DNA of 64,000 bases from assembly GCA_040880405.1 (NCBI GenBank), contig JBBDIM010000183.1:6454-70453 (forward strand), in the 5' to 3' direction. The notes beneath the pieces were generated by a model, which did not search any database, was not told where the DNA came from, and saw only the letters and a program-made list of their open reading frames with translations. Positions 1 to 11,738 of this stretch are shown piece after piece. The stretch's first letter is position 1. Each line of letters starts with the position of its first letter. Source of the DNA: JBBDIM01 sp040880405. Its GTDB lineage: Bacteria; Planctomycetota; Planctomycetia; Pirellulales; Pirellulaceae. A program made the position numbers and the translations under genes.

Positions 1-527
1 ATTAGGAAATGGCGATTGCCACCTGTTGCCGATCCACCACCGATCCCCAAGCGATTAACCAGCGTACCGAGTCGTTCCGCTCCTTCATTCTCTACAATAT
101 GGAGCAGCGTTCGATCATGATCAAATAGGAATATCTTCGTTGGCTTCCGCCGATCGTCCACCTTTAAGTTTCCCCGATGTCGATCGGAGTTGGCAACCAA
201 AATATCAAAGAGGGTAATCCCGGTGCATAGCCGGGGCAACGCCTGCCACAACCCCCTGACATCGCTTATTGGCGGAGTAGTGTCTCCTGAAAACTTGATG
301 GAGCCGAACATCAACGTGGCCCGCCCACCATCCTGAAACAAGCTAAACGCGGGAATCGGCAAATGGAGGAACCAAGCGATATTCGCCGAGACCCATTCAT
401 TGACGATCACGTAAGGGTGAGTGGAATTATCCTTGCCAATCCCTTCAACACGGAACGTCCAACTATCGTTGACCCCATCCGATTGCTCGAATCTCTCACG
501 TGAGACAATGGGTAATCGCAGGCTCAT
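1..527 (-). CDS. HipA-like kinase family protein (partial, C-terminus outside window)
   Basis: The minus-strand reading frame starts at the ATG at 527 and stays open to the window edge, giving 175 residues without a stop. It carries an N..DRH..N motif (residues 113-120, ANSDRHRGN) followed by FLFDHD (133-138). This is the catalytic loop and metal-binding Asp pattern of HipA-type Ser/Thr kinases. The preceding stretch (YVIVNEW..., then LHLPIPAFSLF) resembles the small stand-alone HipA_2-type kinases rather than full-length HipA. No HipB-like antitoxin gene is visible upstream (528-813 is non-coding), so a toxin role is not supported. The C-terminal end is cut by the window. The family assignment rests on motif reading alone, and no strong ribosome-binding site precedes the start. 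Confidence 0.72.
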   Translation of the reverse strand, partial: MSLRLPIVSRERFEQSDGVNDSWTFRVEGIGKDNSTHPYVIVNEWVSANIAWFLHLPIPAFSLFQDGGRATLMFGSIKFSGDTTPPISDVRGLWQALPRLCTGITLFDILVANSDRHRGNLKVDDRRKPTKIFLFDHDRTLLHIVENEGAERLGTLVNRLGIGGGSATGGNRHFL

Positions 528-751
528 GCGGCTGGCTCGATACTGTTATTTTGTACACTTATCGCATAAAGTCAAACGCTTTAAGACACCCCTTACACCA
601 TATGCGATCGGACATCTTGGATGGGGCGATACACCCTCATTGTGGTGGCCATCAATTTCGTTGCAACCGTTTCAGCGGCAATAGGACCATTTAGTTCGGA
701 AGGGTGAAAAAAACCCACGATGCCCCCTGGTCCTCAGACACCACCGCGCAC

Positions 752-784
752 AAAAAAGCACTCCAGCCTTCAGGCCAGAGTGCT
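752..784 (-). terminator. Intrinsic terminator of the NRDE gene
   Basis: An imperfect hairpin (AGCACTC...GAGTGCT arms with a 2-bp internal mismatch and a GC-rich inner stem) is followed on the minus strand by six Ts. It lies 30 bp beyond the stop codon of the minus-strand gene at 814-1587. Confidence 0.7.
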
Positions 785-813
785 CTTCATGTTTTCCACT
801 CGCAAAGCGTGTA

Positions 814-1587
814 CTACGCCTCCGCTTTGGCCCGAGCTTCGCGTAATCCTCGGCTGAGGATGTCTCGTAGCAGGGGCGAGAGGTCTTCGAAGGGGACCTT
901 CGCGGGGGAGCCATCGGCGTATTGGAAGATGGCGTCGCGGGGCTTTTTGCCCAGGGATATTAGGGTGGAGCTAACGGTGCCCCACTCGCGGCCGTTCACC
1001 ACCATCCCGGGTCGCCCTTGGGCGGCCGAGGGCCTGGCGAAAACCTTACTGGAGACGGCCAAAAACTTGACGGCCGAATCCAAGGTTTGTAGCGTTAGCA
1101 GCCGGTGAGCCAGTCGAACCCGCTCGTCACGCGGATCGTTCAGATCCATCCCGCCGATCAGGTTCAGGCCTTCTTCCAGCCGCTGGGCGTTGACATCGTC
1201 GCCACCATGAACGACCCAGCCACTCTCGGCGTCGGCCACAATGAAATTGACGCCGTCGTATTGCTCGGACGCCAACCCTTCCATGGCGATATCGACCGCC
1301 GCTTGGGCCGATTGGGCCCTCAGCAGTTCGCGACACAACAGACCCCGCGAACGGGGAACCGTGGGTCGGTTCATTTTGCGGCGATTGCAGCAGCCGACAA
1401 ACAACCCATGCTGATTGACTCCCAACCAGGTTCCGCCAGCTTGCTGATCGATCCCGCACAGTGCTCGCGGTTTCCCCGATTGAATCGAGGGCGAGGAGGT
1501 GGGACGATCATAAAACTCTTCCCGGTTGGCAGCAACGAGAATAGGTGCTTCCGGCACCGATCGGTATTGAATTGCCAGTAGGCACAT
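814..1587 (-). CDS. NRDE family protein (TANGO2-like)
   Basis: The 257-residue protein begins MCLLAIQY and contains the ANREEFYDRPT and GGTWLGVNQHGLFVGCCNRR blocks that define the NRDE/TANGO2 family. Cys2 directly after the start is typical of the family, which has an Ntn-hydrolase-like fold. Function in bacteria is unsettled; the eukaryotic members are linked to heme and lipid handling. Length is normal. It is monocistronic with its own downstream terminator. No clear Shine-Dalgarno sequence precedes the ATG. A hydrolase activity is possible but not shown by the sequence. Confidence 0.85.
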   Translation of the reverse strand: MCLLAIQYRSVPEAPILVAANREEFYDRPTSSPSIQSGKPRALCGIDQQAGGTWLGVNQHGLFVGCCNRRKMNRPTVPRSRGLLCRELLRAQSAQAAVDIAMEGLASEQYDGVNFIVADAESGWVVHGGDDVNAQRLEEGLNLIGGMDLNDPRDERVRLAHRLLTLQTLDSAVKFLAVSSKVFARPSAAQGRPGMVVNGREWGTVSSTLISLGKKPRDAIFQYADGSPAKVPFEDLSPLLRDILSRGLREARAKAEA

Positions 1588-1849
1588 GTTGTAAAAGATC
1601 GAGGGTTAAAGGTAGGAGACTTGTTCCCCCCTGGTTACGACGCCAGGCGGACTCAATCTCTAAGAGTGTATTCTTTTTCCCGAGGTTCGACACCCTTTAA
1701 TAGGGGGCAAGTACCTAGTTTTTTCCAATTTCCCGGTCCCGGGGCCTTTTCTGGAGGGATGTGGGAGGCTTCAATGGCGACCAAGTGGCCATAGACCGGA
1801 CCCTAGGGGCCAAGCAATAATCTCACCGGAAGTAGGAAAAACAAGCGCC
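1588..1849. other. Divergent intergenic region
   Basis: 262 bp between the divergent NRDE and oxidoreductase genes, so promoters for both must lie here. A small GC palindrome (GGTCCCGGGGCC, near 1734) is visible. No convincing -35/-10 pair was recognised. Confidence 0.4.
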
Positions 1850-2971
1850 ATGACAAAATTTTCCGCTGAAAACCCTGTCAAAATTGCTATCGTCGGGGCC
1901 GGAGCGGTCAGCGACTACCACCACGTGCCGGGGATCGCGATCGACCCGAGAGCCCGTCTTGTGGCCGCCTGCGATACCAGCCAGGCCCTCTTGGACCAAC
2001 GCCGCGGCCCTTGGGCGATCGAGAAACTCACCACCCGGATTGAGGAAATCTGCGCGGATCCAGACGTCGACGCGATCATTGTCGCCACCCCCAACTTTAC
2101 CCACCGTGAGATCTCGATTCTGGCCGCTCAAAACGGCAAGCACATCCTGTGCGAGAAACCGCTGGGCGTGAATGCGCAGGAAGTTCGCGAGATGTACCAC
2201 GCGGCCCGCGACAATAAGGTGGTCCACATGACCGCCTTCACCTACCGCTTTGCTCCGGCGATGCGGTACATGCGTCAACTCCTTAAAGAGGGACAATTAG
2301 GCGAACCGCGACACTTCCGCAGCCAACGCTTTCTCGATTGGCCCGAGACCAGTTGGGGCTGGCGTCAATACAAGAAGACCGCCGGGGCGGGCGACTTGTA
2401 CGACATGACGATCCACCGGATCGATTTCGCGGTCGACCTACTGGGACCGCTGAAAAGCCTGTCCGGCGCGGTGGCGCGGTTCGTGCCGCGGGATAAGACC
2501 GCGGATGGTCAAGCGTGTGCGCCGAGCGATGTCGATGACTGGTCGAGCCTGATCGGCGAGTTTGAGTCGGGCGCAGTGGGTGTCTGGGAGGGAACCACGC
2601 TCGCGAAAGGCTATCACCGCAACGGGTTCGGACACGAATGGGCCGAGATCAACGGCAGTGAGGGCTCCGCCGTCTACCAACTGCACGAGCCGAACACCAT
2701 CCTCCTGGGAAAAACCGGCGACGACCTGAAACCGGTCCCGGTCCCGGATCAGTTTCTCAAGCCGGAAGGCTCGCCTCGCGATGTGAAAGTGGGTGAACCG
2801 GCCACGACATTCCGCTATGATTTGATCTGGGAATTCGTCTCCGCCATTTGCGAACAGCGGGAGGCGGTACCCAGCTTTTATGAAGGACTGGTGGCCCAGG
2901 TCATCGCCGATTCGGTGCTCCAGTCCCACGCCGAGCGACGGTGGATTGATGTTCCGGAAGAACCGCGGTAG
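1850..2971 (+). CDS. Gfo/Idh/MocA family oxidoreductase
   Basis: The 373-residue protein has an N-terminal Rossmann motif (IVGAGAVSDYHH, residues 14-25) for NAD(P) binding and the family hallmark CEKPLGV at about residues 101-107. The C-terminal half matches the GFO/IDH/MocA alpha/beta substrate domain, with WRQYKKTAGAGDLYDMTIHRIDF containing the usual catalytic-region His. Such enzymes oxidise or reduce sugars and related polyols; the substrate cannot be read from sequence. It has no signal peptide, so it is probably cytoplasmic, although planctomycetes also have Tat-exported relatives. It is followed 17 bp later by the DUF2750 gene, so the two probably share a transcript. Confidence 0.92.
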   Translation: MTKFSAENPVKIAIVGAGAVSDYHHVPGIAIDPRARLVAACDTSQALLDQRRGPWAIEKLTTRIEEICADPDVDAIIVATPNFTHREISILAAQNGKHILCEKPLGVNAQEVREMYHAARDNKVVHMTAFTYRFAPAMRYMRQLLKEGQLGEPRHFRSQRFLDWPETSWGWRQYKKTAGAGDLYDMTIHRIDFAVDLLGPLKSLSGAVARFVPRDKTADGQACAPSDVDDWSSLIGEFESGAVGVWEGTTLAKGYHRNGFGHEWAEINGSEGSAVYQLHEPNTILLGKTGDDLKPVPVPDQFLKPEGSPRDVKVGEPATTFRYDLIWEFVSAICEQREAVPSFYEGLVAQVIADSVLQSHAERRWIDVPEEPR

Positions 2972-2988
2972 AGAGGAAGAGACAAAAA

Positions 2989-3351
2989 ATGTCGATGCAT
3001 TCGCACGGTACCGGAGCCGTCAACCTGAGCGCGGAGGATCGTCTGCACTTTTTCGTGCGAAGTGCGCTTGCCAGTAAGGAACTGTGGGGCCTGTACGACG
3101 ACGGGTGGGCCGAGATGAATGATGAGAATGGCAAAAAAGGGATGATGGTCTGGCCGGACCAAGCCACGGCCCAATTGATCGCCGACGAGCGGTTCCCCGG
3201 CTACGTGCCGAAACAGATCAAGCTCTCCAGCTTCACCCAGCGGTGGCTCGATAAACTGGCCCAACAGCGATTCAAGGTCGCGGTCTTTGCGACCCCGCTC
3301 GATGGGCCCAAGTTCGTGACCCCGGCAGAGTTGAAGTCGCAGTTGTCGTAA
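2989..3351 (+). CDS. DUF2750 domain-containing protein
   Basis: The 120-residue protein contains the DUF2750 pattern: an RLHFFVRSALASKELWGLYDDGW segment, a VWPD motif followed by an Ala-rich helix, then a tryptophan-containing C-terminal helix (TQRWLDKLAQQ). A purine-rich ribosome-binding site (GAGGAAGAG) sits just upstream of the ATG, and the 17-bp gap places it in an operon with the oxidoreductase. The family is small and of unknown function; I see no catalytic motif. No signal peptide or membrane segment is present. Confidence 0.85.
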   Translation: MSMHSHGTGAVNLSAEDRLHFFVRSALASKELWGLYDDGWAEMNDENGKKGMMVWPDQATAQLIADERFPGYVPKQIKLSSFTQRWLDKLAQQRFKVAVFATPLDGPKFVTPAELKSQLS

Positions 3352-3354
3352 GTG

Positions 3355-3398
3355 CGGCGGGGTTGAACTTTGCTGAGCGGCGGGGTTCAACCCCGCCG
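3355..3398. repeat. Palindromic repeat family F, copy 1
   Basis: The 14-nt arms CGGCGGGGTTGAAC (3355-3368) and GTTCAACCCCGCCG (3385-3398) are perfectly complementary across a 16-nt loop. A second, overlapping palindrome of 10-bp arms lies at 3378-3398. The same 21-bp inner palindrome recurs at 26172-26192. No T-run follows. It lies just after the DUF2750 stop codon and may act as a transcript-end hairpin. Confidence 0.8.
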
Positions 3399-3458
3399 TT
3401 CACAAGGGTGCCGCGAACCCATTGCGGGGGGTCGATTTCTGGCTGCTTTGTTTTATGT

Positions 3459-3464
3459 TATAGT
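3459..3464 (+). promoter_or_regulatory. Possible -10 element upstream of fabH
   Basis: TATAGT within an AT-rich stretch (TTTTATGTTATAGT) lies 42 bp before the fabH ATG. The matching -35 region is poor, so this is only a candidate. Confidence 0.3.
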
Positions 3465-3505
3465 GGGAAGGTTACTGGAACGGACTTTTCGCATCACTTT
3501 GATCC

Positions 3506-4597
3506 ATGGCGACCGTGCAACCTAATCCCTCGAAATCGGCATCCGCCGCGAGTCTCACCCACGCGACCAATTCGGCGGATCGCCCCTTGCGGGGAACCTC
3601 CGGGCGGAGCCACCTCCGCAGTCTCGCCGGAATTCGGATCCTCGGCACCGGGAGCTATGTGCCGGAGAACGTCGTCCCCAACGAGGCCCTGTCCGGCTTG
3701 GGTTGCGATCCGGAATGGATTATCCAGCGGACCGGGATCCGGCAGCGGAGACATGCTCCACCTGGCATGGCCACGAGCGATATGGCGCTGGCCGCAGCCT
3801 TGGCCGCGCTGGAAAACTCCGGGACCTCGGCCGCGGAGATCGACCTGATTGTCGTCGGGACCTTCACCCCGGATAGTGCCACGCCGAGTGTCGCCTGCCG
3901 CTTGCAGGAGCGCCTCGGGATCAAGGCCGCCGCCCTCGATGTGAGCGCTGCGTGTGCTGGGTTTGTCTATGCCCTGGTGACCGCGTCGCAGTTTGTGCAT
4001 AGCGGAACCAGCACGCGGGCCTTAGTGGTCGGGGCTGATCTACTCTCGCGGATCGTGAACCCCGGCGATAAGAAAACTTACCCGTTGTTCGGCGATGGCG
4101 CGGGGGCGGTGGTTTTGGGGCCGGATCCGAAATCCCCTGGCTTTTTGTCCTACACCCTGGGAAGCGAAGGTGAGGGGGGCGAACTGCTGTGTATGCACGC
4201 CGGGGGCTCGCGCGAGCCGATTACTGAAGAGTCGCTGCGGCTTGAGCGGCAGTTCCTGCACATGGATGGCCGGAGCGTGTTCAAGTGGGCGGTTCGGTTA
4301 ATCGAAGATAGTATCGCCGACGTCTTAAACCACGCCAACTTGAAACCGGACAATCTCTCGCTGGTGGTGCTGCATCAGGCCAACGTCCGGATCATCGACG
4401 CCGCCTGCGAAAACCTCGGCTTCGCGCGCGAGAAGGTGCTGGTAAACCTCGACCAATATGGCAACACCTCCGCCGGGAGCGTGCCGCTGGTGCTAGACGA
4501 GGCGAACCGCGCCGGACGAATTAAACGAGGCGACAAAGTCCTGATGTGCGGCTTCGGGGCGGGGCTTTCCTGGGGTACCGCGATCTTCCAGTGGTAG
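3506..4597 (+). CDS. fabH: Beta-ketoacyl-ACP synthase III
   Basis: The 363-residue protein has the full KAS III triad: Cys150 in SAACAGF, His290 in LHQAN and Asn320 in YGNTSAG. It also has the family's C-terminal GFGAGLSWG block. KAS III condenses malonyl-ACP with acetyl-CoA to start fatty acid elongation in the cytoplasm. An N-terminal extension of about 40 Ser/Thr-rich residues precedes the core, which starts at IRILGTGSYVPENVV; either a shorter start is used or the extension is real. The gene stands alone. Paralogous roles in polyketide-like or hydrocarbon pathways cannot be excluded. Confidence 0.93.
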   Translation: MATVQPNPSKSASAASLTHATNSADRPLRGTSGRSHLRSLAGIRILGTGSYVPENVVPNEALSGLGCDPEWIIQRTGIRQRRHAPPGMATSDMALAAALAALENSGTSAAEIDLIVVGTFTPDSATPSVACRLQERLGIKAAALDVSAACAGFVYALVTASQFVHSGTSTRALVVGADLLSRIVNPGDKKTYPLFGDGAGAVVLGPDPKSPGFLSYTLGSEGEGGELLCMHAGGSREPITEESLRLERQFLHMDGRSVFKWAVRLIEDSIADVLNHANLKPDNLSLVVLHQANVRIIDAACENLGFAREKVLVNLDQYGNTSAGSVPLVLDEANRAGRIKRGDKVLMCGFGAGLSWGTAIFQW

Positions 4598-5139
4598 CGC
4601 CTCACCGCCCGGTTTGATACCACGTGAATCCCATCGATTGCTGGAAATGCGGGGTTAAAGTTCGTTTAAGCAGCCTTCCTGTGAACTCTTCTCGCTGCGT
4701 AAACCTTATCCCAATGCAGACTTATGCCTCACCCTTACCCAATCCGAATTTTCCGGGCGAACAATAGAATTGCTTTGACATCGCCGATCGATACGGATAT
4801 CATCACTCTTTAGTGTCGTGTTGTCGCGCCTGCCCATTGAGGTGAGCTTGCCGCTCGGCACCCTGCCCGCCCCAAATCCCCGAAATTTGAAGCGAACGTT
4901 AACCCGCCTTCATCGCGTGGTTCCTGCTAGGGACTTCGCTATCGTGGCCATGTGTGGAACCTGTTGTACTCCCGTTCAACCCTTGCGCTTCACCTGAATG
5001 AGTCGACGGAAGTTTCCATCAAGAACCGGCGCAGCCCATGGCTGTCTCGGTGTAACCTTTCCCGCTTTTTTGTCATAGCCAGTTACACAGGGTCCGATTT
5101 ATTACCGGGTCCGATTTTTTGCCGGATGGGAGATGCGAT
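4598..5139. other. Long leader/intergenic region upstream of the DUF1501 cluster
   Basis: 542 bp with no convincing gene. A 64-codon open frame (4952-5143) has no family resemblance. The region holds a good sigma70-type promoter match (4775-4803) and otherwise no recognised element, which suggests a leader of some 330 nt before the DUF1501 gene. Confidence 0.45.
4775..4803 (+). promoter_or_regulatory. Candidate sigma70 promoter for the DUF1501 cluster
   Basis: A perfect TTGACA -35 box (4775-4780) is separated by 17 bp from a TATCAT -10 box (4798-4803). It points towards the gene starting at 5140. Confidence 0.5.
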
Positions 5140-6444
5140 ATGAATTGCAAGGGTAGTCCAGTCAGTCGACGTGGCTTTTTAACCGTAGGTGCCTTGGGAG
5201 GCCTGGGTCTCTCGTTAACGGACCTGCTGAGGGTTGAAAGCGCAAAGGCCGAAATTCAGCAATACGACCACATCGCCGCCAAGGCGAAGAGTGTCATCCA
5301 TATCTTCCTGCCAGGCGGATTGGCTCACCAGGAATCGTTCGACCCGAAGCCGTATTCTCCGATTGAATACCGCGGCGAGATGAAATCGATCAAGACCAAT
5401 ACCGGCGAAGTCTTCTCGGAGACCCTGCCGCACACCGCCAAGCTGGCGGACAAGATCGCCGTCATTCGTTCGATGACCCATGGTGAGGCCGCCCACGAAC
5501 GGGGCACGCACAACATGTTCACCGGGTATCGTCCCAGCCCGGCCCTGAAGTTCCCCAGCTTCGGTTCGGTGATTAGCCACGAGTATGGCCCGCGGGAAAA
5601 CCTGCCCCCTTACGTCTGCATTCCGAACCAGCCGAACGAGTACGCCGGCACCGGCTACCTCAGCAGCTCGTTCGCCCCGTTCTCCCTCGGATCGGACCCG
5701 GCCAACAAAGGCTTCAAGGTTCGCGACCTGTCCTTGCCAGGCGGGGTCGATGACGAGCGGTTCTATCGCCGCCGTTCCGCCTTGGAAGCGGTCAACTCCC
5801 ACTTCGCGACCAAGACCCAGGCCGACAACGTCGGGGCGATGGACACCTTCTACGAGCGGGCCTACAGCCTGATCAGCTCGCCCGATGCGAGAGAGGCGTT
5901 CAACATTGACGCCGAACCGGACAAGATCCGGGACGAGTATGGTCGCAATCAGGCGGGCCAGCGGATGCTGATGGCCCGGCGGTTGGTCGGAGCCGGCGTT
6001 CGGATGGTCTCCATGACCTATGGCGGTTGGGACCATCACTCCAACGTCACGACTAGCATGAAGCGACTCATGCCTTCCTTCGATCAGGCGTACGCCGCGT
6101 TGATCCGCGATCTGGATCGCTCGGGCCAATTGGACGAGACGCTGGTCATCGTCTCCAGCGAATTCGGCCGAACCCCGAAGATCAACAAGGACGCCGGTCG
6201 CGATCACTGGCCGAAGGTGTTCAGCGTCGCAATCGCCGGTGGTGGCATTAAGGGTGGCTACATCCACGGTACCTCGAACGCGACCGCCAGCGAACCGGAA
6301 GACGATCCGGTCGGACCGGAGGATTTGGCCTACACCATGTACCACCAGTTGGGCATCGTGGCCGAAAAGGAACTAATGGCCCCGGGCGATCGTCCCATCG
6401 AAATTATCGATGGCGGCAAGTTGGTCAAAGAACTGATCAGCTAA
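5140..6444 (+). CDS. DUF1501 domain-containing protein (Tat-exported)
   Basis: The ATG at 5140 is chosen because GGGAG lies 7 nt upstream; a TTG at 5119 would add seven unsupported residues. The 434-residue product starts with a twin-arginine signal (SRRGFLTVGALGGLGLSL), so it is exported folded. The DUF1501 core is clear: FLPGGLAHQESFDPKP near the N-terminus, MTHGEAAHERGTHNMFTGY, and EFGRTPKINKDAGRDHWPKVF near the C-terminus. The family belongs to the alkaline phosphatase/sulfatase-like superfamily, but its reaction is unknown. In planctomycetes it is regularly paired with DUF1549/DUF1553 heme proteins, as here (9282-11735). It heads a same-strand cluster to 14555. Confidence 0.93.
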   Translation: MNCKGSPVSRRGFLTVGALGGLGLSLTDLLRVESAKAEIQQYDHIAAKAKSVIHIFLPGGLAHQESFDPKPYSPIEYRGEMKSIKTNTGEVFSETLPHTAKLADKIAVIRSMTHGEAAHERGTHNMFTGYRPSPALKFPSFGSVISHEYGPRENLPPYVCIPNQPNEYAGTGYLSSSFAPFSLGSDPANKGFKVRDLSLPGGVDDERFYRRRSALEAVNSHFATKTQADNVGAMDTFYERAYSLISSPDAREAFNIDAEPDKIRDEYGRNQAGQRMLMARRLVGAGVRMVSMTYGGWDHHSNVTTSMKRLMPSFDQAYAALIRDLDRSGQLDETLVIVSSEFGRTPKINKDAGRDHWPKVFSVAIAGGGIKGGYIHGTSNATASEPEDDPVGPEDLAYTMYHQLGIVAEKELMAPGDRPIEIIDGGKLVKELIS

Positions 6445-6690
6445 GCCCCACGGCCGGCGATCAAGCAGCGGCACCCAAGCGGGATGCCCACCGCCATGGA
6501 AAGAGTCGCCTCGCCAATTTGGCTTGGCGATTTCATCCGGCGGATTAAAATAAAACCGAGACAAAAGTTTCGCCGCGCGGGGCCAAGGCCAACGCGGCGG
6601 AGTTTTCGATGGCTCGTGCCCAGTGCCATACTTAGGCTTAGGGCACGAACGTCTCGCACCCACCGCACTTTCCTTCCCTCCAAAACCTGG

Positions 6691-9129
6691 ATGCGCAAGT
6701 CTATGAAACGCTATCAAGGTCTGGCCCTCGGATTGACGGCCTATCTGGCCGTATCTTTCTTGTCGGTCGTACAAGCGGCCCAGCCGCAGTTTAGTTCGCT
6801 TAAACCGTGGGGTTTCCAGCGGGGGACCGAAGTGGAGGTCACCTTCAGCGGCAACCGCTTGGCGGACGCCGAGGAGATCCTCCTCTACGAGCCGGGCGTC
6901 GAAGTGAAGAGTGTCGCGCCGGTTGACGACCGCAACGTCAAGGCGACCTTCACCGTCGCCGCCGATTGCAAACTAGGCCAACAGGCGATGCGGATTCGGA
7001 CAAAGTCGGGCGTCAGCGAGGTCCAACTCTTCTATGTCGGGGCCCTGCCGATCGTCGAGGAAAAAGAGCCCAACAGCGATTTCTTCGAACCGCAGGCGAT
7101 CGATCTGAACAGCACCATCCATGGCGTGGTGCAGAACGAAGACGAAGACTACTTTGTGGTCGAGGCCAAAAAGGGTCAGCGGATCACGGCGGAGCTAGAA
7201 GGCTTGCGGCTGGGCCGAACCTTCTTCGACCCCTACGTCGCGATTCTTAACGAGGAACGCTTCGAGCTTACCAAAAGCGACGACGCCCCGCTGGTTTACC
7301 AAGACTGTCTCTGCTCGATCGTCGCCCCGGAGGATGGCAAGTACATCATTCAGATCCGCGAAAGCAGTTACGGCGGCAATGGCAATTGCGTTTACCGGCT
7401 GCATGTCGGCACCTTCCCTCGGCCGCTCGGGGTTCATCCCGCGGGTGGCAAACCGGGCGAAGAGGTGCAAGTCACCTGGCTCGGCGATGTCGCGGGCGAG
7501 CAGACCGCCACCGTCAAGCTGCCGACCGAGGAAGGGGTCTTCGAGTACTTTCCCGCAGACGAGCAAGGCATTGCCCCCTCTCCCAACCGGATGTATGTGG
7601 CCAATGTCCCCAACGTCTCGGCCCAAGTGCCCAACAACACGATCGAAACGGCGACCGTTATGGAGGCCCCCGGGGCCGCCTTTGGCATCCTGAATGAAAA
7701 AGGGGAACAAAACTTCTACAAATTCACCGCCAAGAAGGATCAACAGTTCGACGTCCGGGCTCAGGCTCGCGATATCCTCCGTTCACCGCTTGATCCGGTC
7801 CTCAACGTGCTCAACGCCAAGGGGGGTAACGTCGGCGGTAACGACGACAACGCCGGGAGTGTCGATAGCTACTACCGTTTCAAGGCTCCCGAGGATGGCG
7901 AGTACCTGGTGAGAGTCCAAGATCACCTCGGTTCCGGCAGCCCGATCCATGCCTACCGCGTAGAGATCGCGGCGATTCCGCAAGCGATCGCCGTAAGCAT
8001 TCCGGAAGTTCAGCAGTATGTCGCACGGACCGTTAGTGTACCGCAAGGGAATTACATGGCCGCGGTCTTCTCCGCTCGGCGCGAGAATGTGGGCGGTGAG
8101 CTCCAATTCAACTTCGAGGACTTGCCGGAGGGGATCGAGGTCATCACCTTCCCCCTGGCCGCCGATCAATCGAACCTGCCGGTCCTGTTCCGGGCCAAGC
8201 CGGAGGCCCCACTCGATGGCAAGCTGACCAAGGTGACTGCGCGGTCGACCGATTCCAACGTCAGTGTGATGGGCAAGTTTGCCCAACGTTCGATGCTGGT
8301 CCGGGGCCAAAACAACCGCGACATGTGGGGGCACGACGCCGACCGGATGGCTTTGATGGTGACCGAAGAGGTTCCCTTCACGCTGGAAATCGTCCAACCC
8401 AAGGTGCCGCTGGTCCGGGATGGCTCGATGCAACTCAAAGTCGTCGCCAAACGGGCCGAGGGGTTCGAAGGGGAAATCTCGCTCCGGCTGTTGTACGATC
8501 CGGCCGGGGTCTCCGCATCGCGCTCGATTAAAATCCCCGCCAAAGAGAGCGAAGCCCTGATCCCGGTAACCGCCAACGGCGGCGCGGCGATGGGAACTTG
8601 GAAAATGACGGTTCTCGGCACCGCCCCGCACAAGGCGGGCAGCGTCGAGATCGCGACTCCGTTTATCGACCTGGAGGTCGCCGATCGCTACTTCGAATTG
8701 GCTTTGGGCAAAACCGCCGTGGAGCAAGGCAACGAGGTCCCGTTCGTGGTCGAAGTGACCAAGAAAAAGGACTTTGAAGGGGAGGCGGTGATGGAGCTTG
8801 TGGGACTACCCGCCGGCGCAACCGCCGAACCGCTCAAGATCACCAAAGACTCCGAAAAGGCGGTCTTCACCATCAAGACCACTCCCGAGGCGAAAGATGG
8901 TCGGCATAAGTCGGTGTTGACGCGGACCACCGTCATTGAAAACGGTGAACCGATCCTCCACACCCTAGGGACCGGCGAACTGCGGATCGACAAGCCGCGG
9001 CCCGCACCTCAAGTGGCGGCCGCCGACAAGCCGAAGGAAGAAGCCCCCAAACCGAAGGCGGAGGAGGCTCCCAAGCCCCTCAGCCGTTTGGAACAACTGC
9101 GACAAGCAGCGGCCCAGGGTGGCGAGTAA
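6691..9129 (+). CDS. Pre-peptidase C-terminal (PPC) domain-containing exported protein
   Basis: An open frame begins at 6484, but the signal peptide (MRKSMKRYQGLALGLTAYLA, ending near VVQAAQ) starts at the ATG at 6691 or 6703, so the true start is there. The 812-residue protein contains at least two PPC-like beta-sandwich modules, recognised by the EKEPNSDFFEPQ...GVVQNEDEDYFVVEAKKGQ and ETATVMEAPGAAFGILNEKGEQNFYKF patterns, each ending with a DPVLNVLN- or DPYVAIL-type strand. Further Ig-like repeats follow. The C-terminal 40 residues are Pro/Lys/Ala/Glu-rich and low in complexity. No catalytic domain is visible. It probably binds partners or surfaces outside the cytoplasmic membrane with its neighbours. 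Confidence 0.85.
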   Translation: MRKSMKRYQGLALGLTAYLAVSFLSVVQAAQPQFSSLKPWGFQRGTEVEVTFSGNRLADAEEILLYEPGVEVKSVAPVDDRNVKATFTVAADCKLGQQAMRIRTKSGVSEVQLFYVGALPIVEEKEPNSDFFEPQAIDLNSTIHGVVQNEDEDYFVVEAKKGQRITAELEGLRLGRTFFDPYVAILNEERFELTKSDDAPLVYQDCLCSIVAPEDGKYIIQIRESSYGGNGNCVYRLHVGTFPRPLGVHPAGGKPGEEVQVTWLGDVAGEQTATVKLPTEEGVFEYFPADEQGIAPSPNRMYVANVPNVSAQVPNNTIETATVMEAPGAAFGILNEKGEQNFYKFTAKKDQQFDVRAQARDILRSPLDPVLNVLNAKGGNVGGNDDNAGSVDSYYRFKAPEDGEYLVRVQDHLGSGSPIHAYRVEIAAIPQAIAVSIPEVQQYVARTVSVPQGNYMAAVFSARRENVGGELQFNFEDLPEGIEVITFPLAADQSNLPVLFRAKPEAPLDGKLTKVTARSTDSNVSVMGKFAQRSMLVRGQNNRDMWGHDADRMALMVTEEVPFTLEIVQPKVPLVRDGSMQLKVVAKRAEGFEGEISLRLLYDPAGVSASRSIKIPAKESEALIPVTANGGAAMGTWKMTVLGTAPHKAGSVEIATPFIDLEVADRYFELALGKTAVEQGNEVPFVVEVTKKKDFEGEAVMELVGLPAGATAEPLKITKDSEKAVFTIKTTPEAKDGRHKSVLTRTTVIENGEPILHTLGTGELRIDKPRPAPQVAAADKPKEEAPKPKAEEAPKPLSRLEQLRQAAAQGGE

Positions 9130-9281
9130 GCCTACCCAGCTAAACATCAAGGTGGCACCGGCGGCTCGTCCGGCGAGTGCGAATCACCCACTACTGTAAA
9201 AAACATACCAGACACATCCGACCCACCTCCGAACGGCTCATCCTTTGGGCCATGCGGAATTTCCCTCACAGGAGAGCTACC

Positions 9282-11735
<2,454 letters not shown>

Positions 11736-11738
11736 AAA

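Noticed and set aside
4952..5143. 64-codon plus-strand open frame before the DUF1501 gene
   Set aside because: No ribosome-binding site, no family resemblance, and it overlaps the supported DUF1501 start.
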